This document shows positions 24,995 to 34,296 of a stretch of 64,000 nt of DNA, piece by piece. Origin of the DNA: Synechococcus sp. WH 8016 (GTDB lineage Bacteria; Cyanobacteriota; Cyanobacteriia; PCC-6307; Cyanobiaceae); the NCBI RefSeq assembly GCF_000230675.1, contig NZ_AGIK01000001.1, positions 310,001-374,000 of the forward strand. The letters run 5' to 3'. The stretch's first letter is position 1. Each line of letters begins with the position of its first letter. The notes under the pieces are model-generated. The model saw only the letters and a program-made list of their open reading frames with translations, was not told where the DNA came from and did no database searches. The translations under genes were made by a program, and so were the position numbers.

Positions 24995-27341
24995 TCACGG
25001 CCACCGGCAGTGGCGACGCATCCTCAGCTTCTGCCGATGCCATCACGATGTCCAGGTCGATTTGATTGCGCAGGACATCCACCTTGGTCACACGCACCGT
25101 CACGGGATCTCCAAGTTTGTAAACGCGGCGGTTGCGTCGACCGACTAAGCGATTTTGGCGTGATCGGTATTCGTACCAATCGTCGTTCAAGGAGCTGACA
25201 TGCACGAGTCCCTCCACCATCGAGGGGGCAATTTCCACGAAGAATCCATAACTTTGAACGCCGCTGATGACGCCTTGTTGCTCCTGATCGAGCATGGGTT
25301 CGGCACTTCGTGCCTGAGCCATCGCAATCACATCTCGGCAAAGCTCTGCCTGCTGACGACGCCGAGAATTGAGCCGTTGTAGGTGGCGTTCTTGGAGCAG
25401 CTCCTCCAATCGTTGTTGCAGAGACCCACTAAACAGGGGCCAGGTCAGCGTTGAAGCAGCCCCTTTGCTGCCCAGGTTGACCGTTTCTTTTTGGCGAACG
25501 CTGGGACGATCTTTGCCGTCGTTGAGCAGTTGACACAGCACCTGCTGGTTCAACAAATCGGCGTAATGCAGGGTGGGACAACACCAAGGAGCCAAGAGGG
25601 GAGTCGATCCGTCCTGAGCGGGCAGAGACGTGTCTTCTGTCTCGGTCGCTGATGCATCGTCTTCCCCTGCAATGTCCTCGCTGCCGTGCGTGATGTGCTT
25701 TGCTTTCGCCTGCATCAAACGGAACTGGGGATCGGGAAGGGTCTGTTTCAGCTGAAGGTTGAGCACCCGTCTGGATGGGCTTGCGATCAAGGCTTGAGCA
25801 AGTTCGGATGCCGAGGTGGTGCCCTCCTCATCCAGGGAGAGGGGTAGCTCTAAGGCAATGGCTGCTTTGGCAACATCATTCAGAGCTCCACTTTCGGGCT
25901 CGTTGGCTTGAAGCACCAAAGCGGGAAGATTGAAATCCTGGCAATGCTGAGTCCAGGTTGCATGCGCTGCTCGCAGGAAAACCGCCAAGAGTGAGAAGGG
26001 ATCCTCTTCCCTTAGGGGCTCCATCCACTGACGATTGCCCCCATCAGGTTCGCTGGCTCGGAGGTCTCCCAGAGAGTCCAAATCGGGTGTTGGGAGATCC
26101 AATTCGATCTGACCCTGCTTCAACTCGGCGGCGTGAAGAGCTTTGGCACAAAAAATCAGGGTCTCGAGTTGTCCGATCTGATCTTTGATGGATTTGAGGG
26201 CTGCTGGAATGGCACGAGATCGGGGTTTTCGCCCCGCCAAAGCTGTCAAAGCCCCAGATGTCACCTCAGCGACAGGGCGAATCTGCGTTAAACAAAACTC
26301 CCAATCGCGTGCCTCACCTTCAGAGTCGAAATCAACGCGAAGACTCACCGCGGCTTGGGACTCACCAACGTTGAAGGCTGCCGCTTTGGCCAGGTTGGGA
26401 CTCAGCAGCGGGATCCACTTATTGCCGAGACAAAGAGCTTCGCTTTGTTCGCACAGCCATTGATCAAGGCTGTTTCCGGGGTTAACGCGTTCAGCCACTG
26501 CAGGAGCATGAATCCATAGCTGGGTCCCACCTTCATGGGGGCTGACATGGACTGCAGGTAGGTGGGGAGCACCATCCATCACCCAGTTGTTCAGGAGCAA
26601 ACAGGGCTGATCGGTGAGGTCCTTGCGACGTTTATCTGCTGGTGCCTTAATCGTGGTTCTGGGCGCACTTGCCCTGGTATGCAGATGGGCCTTGGTGAGT
26701 AAGAGATCGCGATCAGCATCCACTCCGCCGTTGAGTGGCAACGATCGGGCCACATGACCGCGCGCTGGGTGTTGAGCGATCGGATAGCGATCGAGCTGCA
26801 CTTCAACCACCGATGTGGCTGGTCCCTCAAGGCGATAGTTGCTATCGCCTTCGGGTAATTCGATTGAGGCGAGCACTCGATCATCGAGCGGGACGGCGAG
26901 CAGGCGCTCATCCTGTTGTTCCACCTGGGCCAGAAGGCTCGTCGTGGCTCTCTGCAAAATGCATTGCACCCCTCCTTCTGGAGATCGGCGTCGGCCTGCA
27001 TCACGGATGATGCGCACCAACACACGGTCGCCATTCCAAGCGTGATTCAGCTGATGGTCACGGATGTAAATGTCTTCACCGCCGTCATCACGAATGGCAA
27101 AACAGAACCCTTTGCTGCTGCAGCGCAAACGGGCTTCGATTAACCCGATTTCATCGCCTCTGGAGACGGAACTCTCCTCTTCAAGGCTCAGCACTCCAAG
27201 CCGATCAAGGCCCTTAAGCGCAATGCTGAGTGAGTGTTTGTCGGCTCGATTCGTTAATCGGAGAATTTTCTCGAGCTTGCTGACCTCAAGGGAACCGTCG
27301 TGGGGGACCTGGTCGAGAAGGTCGGCGACCGTGAATTTCAT
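24984..27341 (-). CDS. RNB-fold protein lacking catalytic motifs (Zam/RNase II-like)
   Basis: 785 residues from the ATG at 27341. The layout is that of RNase II/R: N-terminal cold-shock-like domains (SKGFCFAIRDDGGEDIYIRD), a central RNB-like region, then a C-terminal S1 domain (GVISGVQSYGFFVEIAPSMVEGLVHVSSL). In the RNB region the catalytic D-x-x-x-x-x-D-x-D-D stretch is replaced by VMDGAPHLPAVHVSP. The usual TSPIRRYaDL is replaced by CCPTLHYADLLNQQ. Hydrolytic residues are thus lost while the S1 domain is intact. The Synechocystis protein Zam (acetazolamide resistance) is a related RNB member and may be the orthologue. A non-catalytic RNA-binding role is inferred. Confidence 0.75.
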   Translation of the reverse strand: MKFTVADLLDQVPHDGSLEVSKLEKILRLTNRADKHSLSIALKGLDRLGVLSLEEESSVSRGDEIGLIEARLRCSSKGFCFAIRDDGGEDIYIRDHQLNHAWNGDRVLVRIIRDAGRRRSPEGGVQCILQRATTSLLAQVEQQDERLLAVPLDDRVLASIELPEGDSNYRLEGPATSVVEVQLDRYPIAQHPARGHVARSLPLNGGVDADRDLLLTKAHLHTRASAPRTTIKAPADKRRKDLTDQPCLLLNNWVMDGAPHLPAVHVSPHEGGTQLWIHAPAVAERVNPGNSLDQWLCEQSEALCLGNKWIPLLSPNLAKAAAFNVGESQAAVSLRVDFDSEGEARDWEFCLTQIRPVAEVTSGALTALAGRKPRSRAIPAALKSIKDQIGQLETLIFCAKALHAAELKQGQIELDLPTPDLDSLGDLRASEPDGGNRQWMEPLREEDPFSLLAVFLRAAHATWTQHCQDFNLPALVLQANEPESGALNDVAKAAIALELPLSLDEEGTTSASELAQALIASPSRRVLNLQLKQTLPDPQFRLMQAKAKHITHGSEDIAGEDDASATETEDTSLPAQDGSTPLLAPWCCPTLHYADLLNQQVLCQLLNDGKDRPSVRQKETVNLGSKGAASTLTWPLFSGSLQQRLEELLQERHLQRLNSRRRQQAELCRDVIAMAQARSAEPMLDQEQQGVISGVQSYGFFVEIAPSMVEGLVHVSSLNDDWYEYRSRQNRLVGRRNRRVYKLGDPVTVRVTKVDVLRNQIDLDIVMASAEAEDASPLPVAVSEG

Positions 27342-27467
27342 CGGAGCGTGAAAGAAACCGGCCTTCAGGACCGGGAGTTGAATCAAAACCGTTGCACTCG
27401 AAGAGTTGGTAATGCAACGGCTGAATGACCAACCGACTCTAATCGCCCGACTTGCGCAATCCCCTTC

Positions 27468-27773
27468 TTATTCCTCCGTCTGGGTGGATCCCAGCCCGGC
27501 TTGGAGCATGGGCAGGAGCAAGCGGCCTCCGATCACCAGGAATCCTGTGGAGGCCACCAGTTGCAGCCACTCGGCGGGAATCACAGCCGACAAGGACCCT
27601 CCAGCAACAGCACCAATCAAGCTGGCGAGCACTAAAGCGCTGGACGATCCCAGAAACACCGCCAACGGTCGATCGGATGTGCCGCTGATGGCCACTGTTG
27701 CCAGTTGGGTTTTGTCACCGAGCTCTGCCAGAAACACGGTCACAAAAGTGGAAATGAGGAGGGCGAAGTCCAT
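27468..27773 (-). CDS. Half-size UPF0016/Gdt1 cation exchanger subunit
   Basis: 101 residues, three membrane helices. The family signature E-L-G-D-K-T-Q occurs in VFLAELGDKTQLATVAI (about residue 16). Full-length Gdt1/Mnx proteins contain two such halves; this gene and its neighbour each encode one, so a heterodimer is expected. Cyanobacterial members export manganese from the cytoplasm to thylakoid lumen or periplasm. It starts 7 bases after its partner's stop. Confidence 0.85.
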   Translation of the reverse strand: MDFALLISTFVTVFLAELGDKTQLATVAISGTSDRPLAVFLGSSSALVLASLIGAVAGGSLSAVIPAEWLQLVASTGFLVIGGRLLLPMLQAGLGSTQTEE

Positions 27774-27780
27774 AACAATT

Positions 27781-28110
27781 TCAGAGTGATTGGGTCTCTA
27801 TCAATGACTTCAAGGCCTGACTTCCCAGCCACAAGCCCAGTCCCACCATCAACAAACCTGCCATTTGTTCCAGGCGTTCTGGGGGAAGGATGGTGGAGAG
27901 CCAACGTCCCACCAAGACCCCCACCAGGCTTGAACAGATCAAGGCCAGCGCGGCCCCGATAAACACCAACCATGGCTCGCCGGATTGGGCTGACAGAAGA
28001 AGGGTTGCCAATTGGGTTTTGTCACCCAATTCAGCGAGGAAGACGGTGGTAAAGGTGCTCAGCAGAACGGCATTAAAACCAAGCTTGCTGTCGCTACCTG
28101 CTTCAGTCAT
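27781..28110 (-). CDS. Half-size UPF0016/Gdt1 cation exchanger subunit
   Basis: 109 residues, three membrane helices with the motif VFLAELGDKTQLATLLLSA (about residue 25). It resembles the adjacent gene over its whole length and is probably its partner. Its ATG overlaps the stop of the YkgJ gene upstream by 8 bases, so the three genes form one unit. Confidence 0.85.
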   Translation of the reverse strand: MTEAGSDSKLGFNAVLLSTFTTVFLAELGDKTQLATLLLSAQSGEPWLVFIGAALALICSSLVGVLVGRWLSTILPPERLEQMAGLLMVGLGLWLGSQALKSLIETQSL

Positions 28111-28477
28111 CGGAATCCTGACGTGAGCGAATCAACCGCTCGAACTTACGCAGTTCCAGGCTTCTTCCGCCATGAACCGATCGAATTTGCTGTCGACAGC
28201 AATCAATGGCAAAGCCATTGACCTCCTCCGCTGGTACCGCAAATAAATCGGCTAAGCCGCTCACCCGGCAAAAGTCGGGTCGGTCCTCATAAATCCTGCA
28301 GCGCCGGCCTCCCTGGTCGAAATGCTTGCACCATCCGTCTTCTCCCACCATCTCCAAATAAATCGTTTGCTGGTCGTCCGATAACGCTTCAAGAGCTTCC
28401 GGTCGTTCGGCCGGCGCAAGCCTGCAACATGCTCCGCATTGACTCAGGCATGACCAGTGAAGAGAAGGGCGGCTCAT
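28103..28477 (-). CDS. YkgJ-family cysteine cluster protein
   Basis: 124 residues. Cys pattern C-x(3)-C-x-x-C-C near the N-terminus (CLSQCGACC), then WCKHFD...GRRCRIYEDRPDFCR, the standard YkgJ (UPF0153) zinc/iron-sulphur cluster arrangement. Length matches the family. The role is unknown; the family is often called a putative Fe-S oxidoreductase. It leads the UPF0016 pair. Confidence 0.85.
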   Translation of the reverse strand: MSRPSLHWSCLSQCGACCRLAPAERPEALEALSDDQQTIYLEMVGEDGWCKHFDQGGRRCRIYEDRPDFCRVSGLADLFAVPAEEVNGFAIDCCRQQIRSVHGGRSLELRKFERLIRSRQDSDD

Positions 28478-28595
28478 GGCTCAATTCAAAGGCTGCTGTG
28501 ACAAGGCATCACATTGATACCTCTCGATCAGGGCAATGCGGAGGAAAGCCCCGTACCCTTTTTGAGGCATCATGCTGATCAACTGCTTTCCTTCC

Positions 28596-28703
28596 ATGGG
28601 ATTTGATATCCACCTGATTGCAAATTTTGGGGCCCTTGCTCTCATCACGCTTGCTGGCCCAGCAGTGATCTTCATTCTCTTCTACAGGCGCGGAGCTCTC
28701 TGA
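28596..28703 (+). CDS. psb30: Photosystem II protein Psb30 (Ycf12)
   Basis: 35 residues: [20 protein letters not shown], then [15 protein letters not shown]. One membrane helix with the conserved A-G-P-x-V-I-F-x-L motif and a short basic end identifies Psb30/Ycf12, a low-mass subunit at the edge of photosystem II near cytochrome b559. It lies between the ykgJ and ClC genes. Its last 22 bases overlap the 3' end of the convergent ClC gene. The ATG is the only plausible start. Confidence 0.85.
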   Translation: MGFDIHLIANFGALALITLAGPAVIFILFYRRGAL

Positions 28704-30046
28704 AGCTTGGCGAGTGCGTGATACACCGGTGTTCGGGAGACCAGCCGGCCGGTGTAAGCGGCGATGACAGCCGTGAGACAAGCTCCTGCAAATAATTGTT
28801 GATCGCCCACCAGTCGCCAGGAAAAAATCAGGGAGACCAGTGGCAATTGGGTGGCTCCAGCGAGTCCGGCTGCTAACCCAAGGCCAACGCCAACTTGGGT
28901 GCTGAATCCGATCACAGCACAGACCGTGTAGCCGAGAACGGCACCAAACGTCAGGGATGGATCGATCAATCCGCCTGGGACTCCAGGTGCGAGGGCCAGC
29001 ATCGGTCCGATCACTCTGACCACCGTGATCCAAACGCTCATCAGACCCGAGCGGACATCACTGTGCTCGGAGCCAAGTTCGGGCATTCCTTGACTGAGCA
29101 GTTGCCTCACGAGTGCCTCACCATCCGCCGTGCTCGTTCCCCAGCTCAACAGGGCAAGCAAACTGAGCGCCCCGCCAAGGCAGAGACCGGTGCGCAGGGG
29201 TCGCTGCCGGACCATGGGAGCCAAACGCGCTGTGGTCCAAACCAGACCACGGTTGAAGAATCCACCCACAAGACCAGCGGAGATCCCGATGGGAATGGCC
29301 AGCAACAACTGCTCTGTTTCTGGCGCGAACACATTGATCAGACCCAATCCAAAGATCGGCTCTCCCCCAAGGTTTGAAAACCCAGCAGCAGCGACGCACA
29401 CCAGCAAAGCTGGCCAAATCGTGACGATGGAATATTCAGCGGTGAGCTCTTCAAGCATGAACACAACGCCAAGCAGAGGCGTGTTGAAACCACCGGCTAG
29501 GCCCGCACCTCCACCAATGGCAACCATCTGCCGTTCGGTGAGAGCTGGCAACCAATTGGGCCAGCGTTTCTGAGTGGCGCGTGCCACGGCAGAGCCAAAT
29601 TGCACCACCGGCCCTTCCCGGCCCAGAGGAAACATGGCTGCTGTGGCCACTGACCAAAGGATTCCTCTGTGCAGTGTGCTGCCTGCTTCCATCGCGGCTG
29701 GCATCAACGAAGGATCCTCCAGAGCGTTCATCGTTGAAGGAATGCCCGATCCAGCGCCTCCCCGCCACGGTCCCCGTTGAAGAATCAACAGGATTGGCAT
29801 CACCACTAACGGGGCAAGGGCAATCAGGAGACCAATCGAGCTCCAGCCGGTTTGGCCGGTTGTTGGCAGGAAATGGAAGAGCCACTCCTGAATTCGATCA
29901 ACGAGATTCAAGGGGAGGCAAGCCAGGCCGATTAAGACACCAACAACGAGCAAGCCAATGAAATGGCGCCCAAGTCGACGGATCTCGTTGAAGACCGCTG
30001 CTGTGCCACTGAAACGTGAGCTGGTGGTTTTGCGTTCAGAGGTCAT
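28682..30046 (-). CDS. ClC family chloride channel/transporter
   Basis: About 454 residues, roughly ten to twelve membrane helices. Ion-path motifs: [20 protein letters not shown], and the C-terminal [17 protein letters not shown]. In GREGP the glutamate is the gating Glu, so gating or proton coupling is likely retained. No CBS domains follow. The preferred ATG at 30046 overlaps the recJ stop (ATGA). Role: chloride or other anion transport across plasma or thylakoid membrane. Confidence 0.9.
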   Translation of the reverse strand: MTSERKTTSSRFSGTAAVFNEIRRLGRHFIGLLVVGVLIGLACLPLNLVDRIQEWLFHFLPTTGQTGWSSIGLLIALAPLVVMPILLILQRGPWRGGAGSGIPSTMNALEDPSLMPAAMEAGSTLHRGILWSVATAAMFPLGREGPVVQFGSAVARATQKRWPNWLPALTERQMVAIGGGAGLAGGFNTPLLGVVFMLEELTAEYSIVTIWPALLVCVAAAGFSNLGGEPIFGLGLINVFAPETEQLLLAIPIGISAGLVGGFFNRGLVWTTARLAPMVRQRPLRTGLCLGGALSLLALLSWGTSTADGEALVRQLLSQGMPELGSEHSDVRSGLMSVWITVVRVIGPMLALAPGVPGGLIDPSLTFGAVLGYTVCAVIGFSTQVGVGLGLAAGLAGATQLPLVSLIFSWRLVGDQQLFAGACLTAVIAAYTGRLVSRTPVYHALAKLQRAPRL

Positions 30047-31953
30047 GGAAGAAGGCCAAGGCCGATGCAAGCGTCTCGGATGAGGTCAGCAACGTAAGGG
30101 TGTCCTGCTCTGCTGTCTTCAGTTTCAAATACACCGTTGCGGTTGATTAGCCCAGACAGTCGCTCTCCAGAAGGGTTCTCAATCTCTACGGTTGCGTCGT
30201 CGGGGCTCGTGCAGCGATAAACCCCCAGGCCGCGGTGGAGATCCAAGCAGGCGTGATGTTCTCGTAGAGCCTGGATTTCGAGTTGCAGTTTTGCTTCTCC
30301 TTGCCAACGGTTGAGGCTGATCCGATAGGCAACATCCACGATCGCTGGCAGGGGTTGGGTTTGCTGCCAGCGCCAAGCGATGGCTTCCCTTTCACAATCT
30401 CCCTGCCCCAGGGTGAGTTTCAGGTGTCCGCCGCGCAGCAACCGTTGGGAGATCACCTTGCAGCCTCTCGACCAAAACAATGGCGCTGGATGGCCGATTC
30501 CAAAGGGTTCAAGAGAAAGCAACGCCGACCACAGGTCGTGATTGATCGCTGAGAGCGAGAGGAGGGCTTCTGGTGCCACAAGAATTCCCTCCCCACGCGT
30601 TTGGATCCAGGACTGAGCCAAGCCATTGAGCTCCTCATGGAGGCGATGCACGTGCTCGGCTTTCACCGTGAATCCACCTGCGGCGGGGTGGCCACCATGG
30701 CGTTCCAATAGAGCGGTGCAGTGGTCGAGGGCTTTGTCGACAGCGAACCCTTCGGGTGCACGAACCGAGGCCCGCATCAGGCCGTCGCCATCCGCAGCTA
30801 GCAAGGCGGTTGGGCGTTGAAATCGTTCCATCAATCGTGCCGCAACGATGCCAATCACGCCGTGATGCCAGTGGCCTTGGGCGAGCAGAAGAAACGGTGG
30901 TAAGGGATCACGGTCAGACTCCAATAAGGCCAGGGCCTCGGCCTCAATGGCATCGCAGAGCTCTCGTCGCTGTCGGTTGAGACTGTCGCATTGGCGGCCC
31001 AGCTCAATGGCGCTGTTTTGGTCGTCTGCGGTGAGCAAATCCACCACCAACTGGGGATCGCCAATCCGTCCCACCGCGTTGATTCTGGGGGCCAGTTGAA
31101 AACCGATGTCATCAGCGCGCAGGGGGCGATCGCCGAGTCCTGCAAGTTGCTGTAGGGCGCGCACTCCTGGGCAGTTGCTTCGATGGAGATGAAGCAATCC
31201 TTCTCTGAGAAGGGTTCTGTTGGCGCCTGTCAGCGGTGCCATGTCGGCCACCGTTCCAATGCAAAACAAATCACGAGCACTGGCGATGGCCGCTGGCTGG
31301 CGCATGCGTTCTGCGAGTTCGCGCGCTACGACGTAGGCGAGACCAACGCCGGCTAATCCGCGATAGGGAGAGTGTTCCGGGGTGGTAGCCGGATGAATCA
31401 AGGCGAGAGCTTTGGGGCGTGTCTTTGGGAGCGTGTGGTGATCGGTTAGCACCACCTCGATGCCCAGATCCTCTGCCCTGCTCAGGGCCTCATGGGCTGC
31501 CACTCCGTTATCGACAGTGACAATGAGCCGGACTCCATCGGCGTGGAGCTCATTCACCATCGAGCAGTTCAAGCCGTAGCCATCAGCCATGCGGCTTGGG
31601 ATCGCGGCTTGGGGTTCCGCGCCCAAGGTGCGCAAGGTGCGAAGCAACAGCGCAGTGCTTGTCATGCCATCGGCGTCGTAGTCGCCACAGATCGCAACGC
31701 TCTCTGCCGTTAAACAGGCCTGATGCAAGCGTTGGACGGCCTTGTCCAATTCGGGGAAGTGGCCATCAGGTTTTGGGAGGGGTGAATCACTCAGAAGTGC
31801 ATGGACCTGATCTGGTTCTGTCAGACCACGGCGGAACAGCAAGGCCTTGAGGGGAAGAGGCAGTGGAACCGCATCCAAAGCCCCGGGGTCAATGCCCCTC
31901 GGTAGTTGCCATTGCTGAACGGACACGGCAGACGGCAACGGGCAGGTGCTCAA
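30043..31953 (-). CDS. recJ: Single-strand DNA exonuclease RecJ
   Basis: 636 residues. DHH-family motifs: CGDYDADGMTSTALLL (I), VTVDNGVAAHEAL (II), LTDHHTLPKTRPKAL (III) and the DHHA1 motif RHGGHPAAGGFTV (about 410-422). It degrades 5'-to-3' single-stranded DNA in recombination and mismatch repair. Length is within the usual 550-700. It is divergent from the HAD gene and overlaps the ClC gene by 4 bases. Confidence 0.95.
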   Translation of the reverse strand: MSTCPLPSAVSVQQWQLPRGIDPGALDAVPLPLPLKALLFRRGLTEPDQVHALLSDSPLPKPDGHFPELDKAVQRLHQACLTAESVAICGDYDADGMTSTALLLRTLRTLGAEPQAAIPSRMADGYGLNCSMVNELHADGVRLIVTVDNGVAAHEALSRAEDLGIEVVLTDHHTLPKTRPKALALIHPATTPEHSPYRGLAGVGLAYVVARELAERMRQPAAIASARDLFCIGTVADMAPLTGANRTLLREGLLHLHRSNCPGVRALQQLAGLGDRPLRADDIGFQLAPRINAVGRIGDPQLVVDLLTADDQNSAIELGRQCDSLNRQRRELCDAIEAEALALLESDRDPLPPFLLLAQGHWHHGVIGIVAARLMERFQRPTALLAADGDGLMRASVRAPEGFAVDKALDHCTALLERHGGHPAAGGFTVKAEHVHRLHEELNGLAQSWIQTRGEGILVAPEALLSLSAINHDLWSALLSLEPFGIGHPAPLFWSRGCKVISQRLLRGGHLKLTLGQGDCEREAIAWRWQQTQPLPAIVDVAYRISLNRWQGEAKLQLEIQALREHHACLDLHRGLGVYRCTSPDDATVEIENPSGERLSGLINRNGVFETEDSRAGHPYVADLIRDACIGLGLLP

Positions 31954-31990
31954 GCAGCCTGCATTGTGCTTCGTCCTTCAAGCTGTTGCC

Positions 31991-32764
31991 ATGAATTGCA
32001 TGACCGTCATGCCTGTCTTGAAGACCGTGTTCTGGGATGTGGATGGCACCCTTGCGGACACGGAAATGGATGGGCATCGACCTGCCTTCAATCGAGCTTT
32101 TGCAGAACAGGGTTTGGATTGGACCTGGGATCCAGAGACCTACAGAGCCTTGCTGAGCATTCCTGGTGGAAGCCTTCGGATGAAAACGTATGCCCAGCAG
32201 CAGGGAGAGGTCTTGACTGACGCGCAGTTTGCTCAGCTGCGCGTTTCAAAACAGCGTCACTATCTCGATGCAGTGCGTTCCGGCGCGGTGTCTCTTCGCC
32301 CAGGGGTCGCAAGACTGCTTCGTGAGCTTCAGGCTCGGGCGATTGATCAATGGATCGTGACCAGCAGTGGCGGTCCGTCCGTATCGGCATTGTTGGACAC
32401 CCTGTTTCCCGGCGGCGACCATCCCTTCGCTGGGGTGATTAGTGCCGATGATGTATCGAGGCATAAACCCAGTCCTGATCCTTATTTAAAAGCGCTGGAA
32501 CGCAGCAAAACCGAGCCGAATGCGGCTTTGGCACTGGAGGATTCAACCCCGGGTCTTCTTTCGGCCAGAACGGCTGGACTGCGTTGTCTGCTCATGCCTT
32601 CTCCCTGGGATCAGGAGCTCCATCGGTATCAAGATCAGGCCGAGGCGGTGCTGGATCATCTAGGGAGTGCCCAGTGTCCATGCACTGTTTCGAGCGGCCC
32701 CCCTTGTGTGGATGGCCTTGTCACGCTGGAGTACCTGCAGATGCTTCTCGTCTTACCGGATTGA
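31991..32764 (+). CDS. HAD superfamily hydrolase, CbbY-like
   Basis: About 257 residues. HAD motifs: FWDVDGTLADTE (nucleophile Asp, I), VTSSGG (II), KPSPDPYLKAL (III, Lys) and ALEDSTPGLLSA (IV). The cap and the order are those of CbbY/Gph-type phosphatases. CbbY removes xylulose-1,5-bisphosphate, an inhibitor of Rubisco, which fits this organism, but substrate is not provable here. Several Met codons lie close together (31991, 32000, 32009), so the start is uncertain by a few residues. The stop overlaps the next ATG. Confidence 0.85.
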   Translation: MNCMTVMPVLKTVFWDVDGTLADTEMDGHRPAFNRAFAEQGLDWTWDPETYRALLSIPGGSLRMKTYAQQQGEVLTDAQFAQLRVSKQRHYLDAVRSGAVSLRPGVARLLRELQARAIDQWIVTSSGGPSVSALLDTLFPGGDHPFAGVISADDVSRHKPSPDPYLKALERSKTEPNAALALEDSTPGLLSARTAGLRCLLMPSPWDQELHRYQDQAEAVLDHLGSAQCPCTVSSGPPCVDGLVTLEYLQMLLVLPD

Positions 32765-33099
32765 TGACGACCCATCTCACCCGCTATGAACAGTTTCAGA
32801 GACGGATTGGTGTTCAACTCACCCAAGCGCTAACGGGATCTTGGCGTCGCCGGAGCCTGGGTGTTCTCTCCCTGCTGCTGGGGTTCCTTTTGGGCAGCAA
32901 CTTCACCATGTATTGGTTTCAACGCGTCGGTCAACGTCCGTTTGTGGTGCTCACCATGGTGATCGTCATTGAGCTGTTGGTGCGAGCAAGGACCTATGTG
33001 AAACGGGAACCCTGGCCGATTGGTTGGCTCGCGATCGACAACATCCGGATTGGAGCTGTCTTTTCAGTTGTGTTTGAGGCCTTCAAGCTTGGTTCTTGA
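32764..33099 (+). CDS. ycf20: Ycf20 (DUF565) family protein
   Basis: 111 residues starting at an ATG that shares a base with the HAD stop codon. Pattern: SWRRRSLGVLSLLLGFLLGSNF (helix 1), VVLTMVIVIELLVR (helix 2), then IGAVFSVVFEAFKLGS at the end. This is the Ycf20 signature. In algae a Ycf20 relative affects non-photochemical quenching; the molecular role is unknown. Thylakoid location is inferred from two to three membrane helices. Confidence 0.85.
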   Translation: MTTHLTRYEQFQRRIGVQLTQALTGSWRRRSLGVLSLLLGFLLGSNFTMYWFQRVGQRPFVVLTMVIVIELLVRARTYVKREPWPIGWLAIDNIRIGAVFSVVFEAFKLGS

Positions 33100-33109
33100 C
33101 CCGTTGCAA

Positions 33110-34030
33110 ATGGCTCCCAAGGGTTGGCCTTTGCTCCTTGAATCCTTGGGCTGGTCAGATCCCGAACTCTGGTGGAGCCATTGGCAGCAACGCGGTGGTT
33201 TCGAGCTTGCGCGTCGCGTCTGGCCCGCGGACGTAAAAGATCAATGGCTGCTGGGAGTGGCCTTGCCATTGCTTTCACAGGCCGAGTCTCTCTTGCAGAT
33301 GGGTGGCCGTCCTTTGCTCGGATTGAGTGCGCTCCCTGGATGCGGAAAAACCACGCTTTGCGATTGGCTTGTGCACGCCAGCTCGGAGTTGGGATGGTCG
33401 ATCGCGTTCCTTTCGATCGATGATTTTTATTGGCCTGGTCCAGAGCTTGATCGACGGATGGCAGGAAATCCCTGGGGAGTGCCCAGGGCCATACCGGGGA
33501 GTCACGATCTGGAGTTGATGGCCACAGCGCTCGATCAATGGCGAGAGACGGGGGAGTTATTGGCCCCTCGCTTTGATAAATCCCTTCGCGACGGTCGCGG
33601 GGATCGCAGTGAATGGGTCCGCTCCACCCCTGATTTAGTGGTTTTGGAGGGATGGTTCGTTGGCGTTCTCGTTTCCGATCAGGCTTCTGAGGCAGAAAAC
33701 ATCCATTCACTCGCGCTGACGACGGAAGAGCTTGTGTATCGCCAACAGCTCTTTCGTCTCGTACCTGACTATGCACCGATTTGGAATCGGATCGATAAGC
33801 TCTGGCACCTCAAAGCGCAGAGCGGCACTTCAAGTCGGCTCTGGAAGCGCCAGCAGGTCGAGACCCAAGCCAAAACAACGGGAGTTCACGTGTCTGAATC
33901 CGCTGTTCAAGATTTTGTTCGGATGATTGAAACGGCATTTCCAGCAGCTTGGTTGCAGGATCTGCATCAATCTGATGTTGTGATCGATCTCACGAACCAA
34001 CGCGCTGTTCGTGAGATCACCTTGAAATGA
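33110..34030 (+). CDS. glyK: D-glycerate 3-kinase-like P-loop kinase
   Basis: About 306 residues from the ATG at 33110. Walker A is GLSALPGCGKTTLCDWL (about residue 74). LSIDDFYWPGPELD, followed by GNPWGVPRAIPGSHDLELM and PRFDKSLRDGRGDR, matches the GLYK/uridine-kinase-like pattern. LVVLEGWFVG is the Walker B-like element. In cyanobacteria GLYK completes photorespiration by returning glycerate to 3-phosphoglycerate. It begins 10 bases after ycf20 and ends 2 bases before the convergent rpmF. Confidence 0.85.
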   Translation: MAPKGWPLLLESLGWSDPELWWSHWQQRGGFELARRVWPADVKDQWLLGVALPLLSQAESLLQMGGRPLLGLSALPGCGKTTLCDWLVHASSELGWSIAFLSIDDFYWPGPELDRRMAGNPWGVPRAIPGSHDLELMATALDQWRETGELLAPRFDKSLRDGRGDRSEWVRSTPDLVVLEGWFVGVLVSDQASEAENIHSLALTTEELVYRQQLFRLVPDYAPIWNRIDKLWHLKAQSGTSSRLWKRQQVETQAKTTGVHVSESAVQDFVRMIETAFPAAWLQDLHQSDVVIDLTNQRAVREITLK

Positions 34031-34032
34031 AT

Positions 34033-34209
34033 TCAGTCCTCGCTGTCATCAGCATCAGCAACCGGATACACAAAACCCTGTGCGCGACCACTCAACACTG
34101 ATTTGCCGATTGACATGGCACGTTGTGCAGCAGTGGCTGCTTTTGCCTTCCAAACAGCATGCCGTTGATTGCGCTTGCTCTTAGAGGTTTTCTTCTTCGG
34201 TACAGCCAT
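34033..34209 (-). CDS. rpmF: 50S ribosomal protein L32
   Basis: 58 residues: [20 protein letters not shown], then a basic stretch ending [12 protein letters not shown]. The N-terminal [12 protein letters not shown]...RHAVWK is diagnostic for bL32. Cyanobacterial and plastid L32 lack the zinc-binding cysteines, as here. Divergent from ftsH, with 87 bases between the starts. Confidence 0.95.
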   Translation of the reverse strand: MAVPKKKTSKSKRNQRHAVWKAKAATAAQRAMSIGKSVLSGRAQGFVYPVADADDSED

Positions 34210-34296
34210 TGCAGCCGGAACTCTTCCAAACGCCCATAATCTCCTTTCGAGAGTCCGCTCGTCAAATCGCTACTCTTAATACATCGCAGGAACGGT

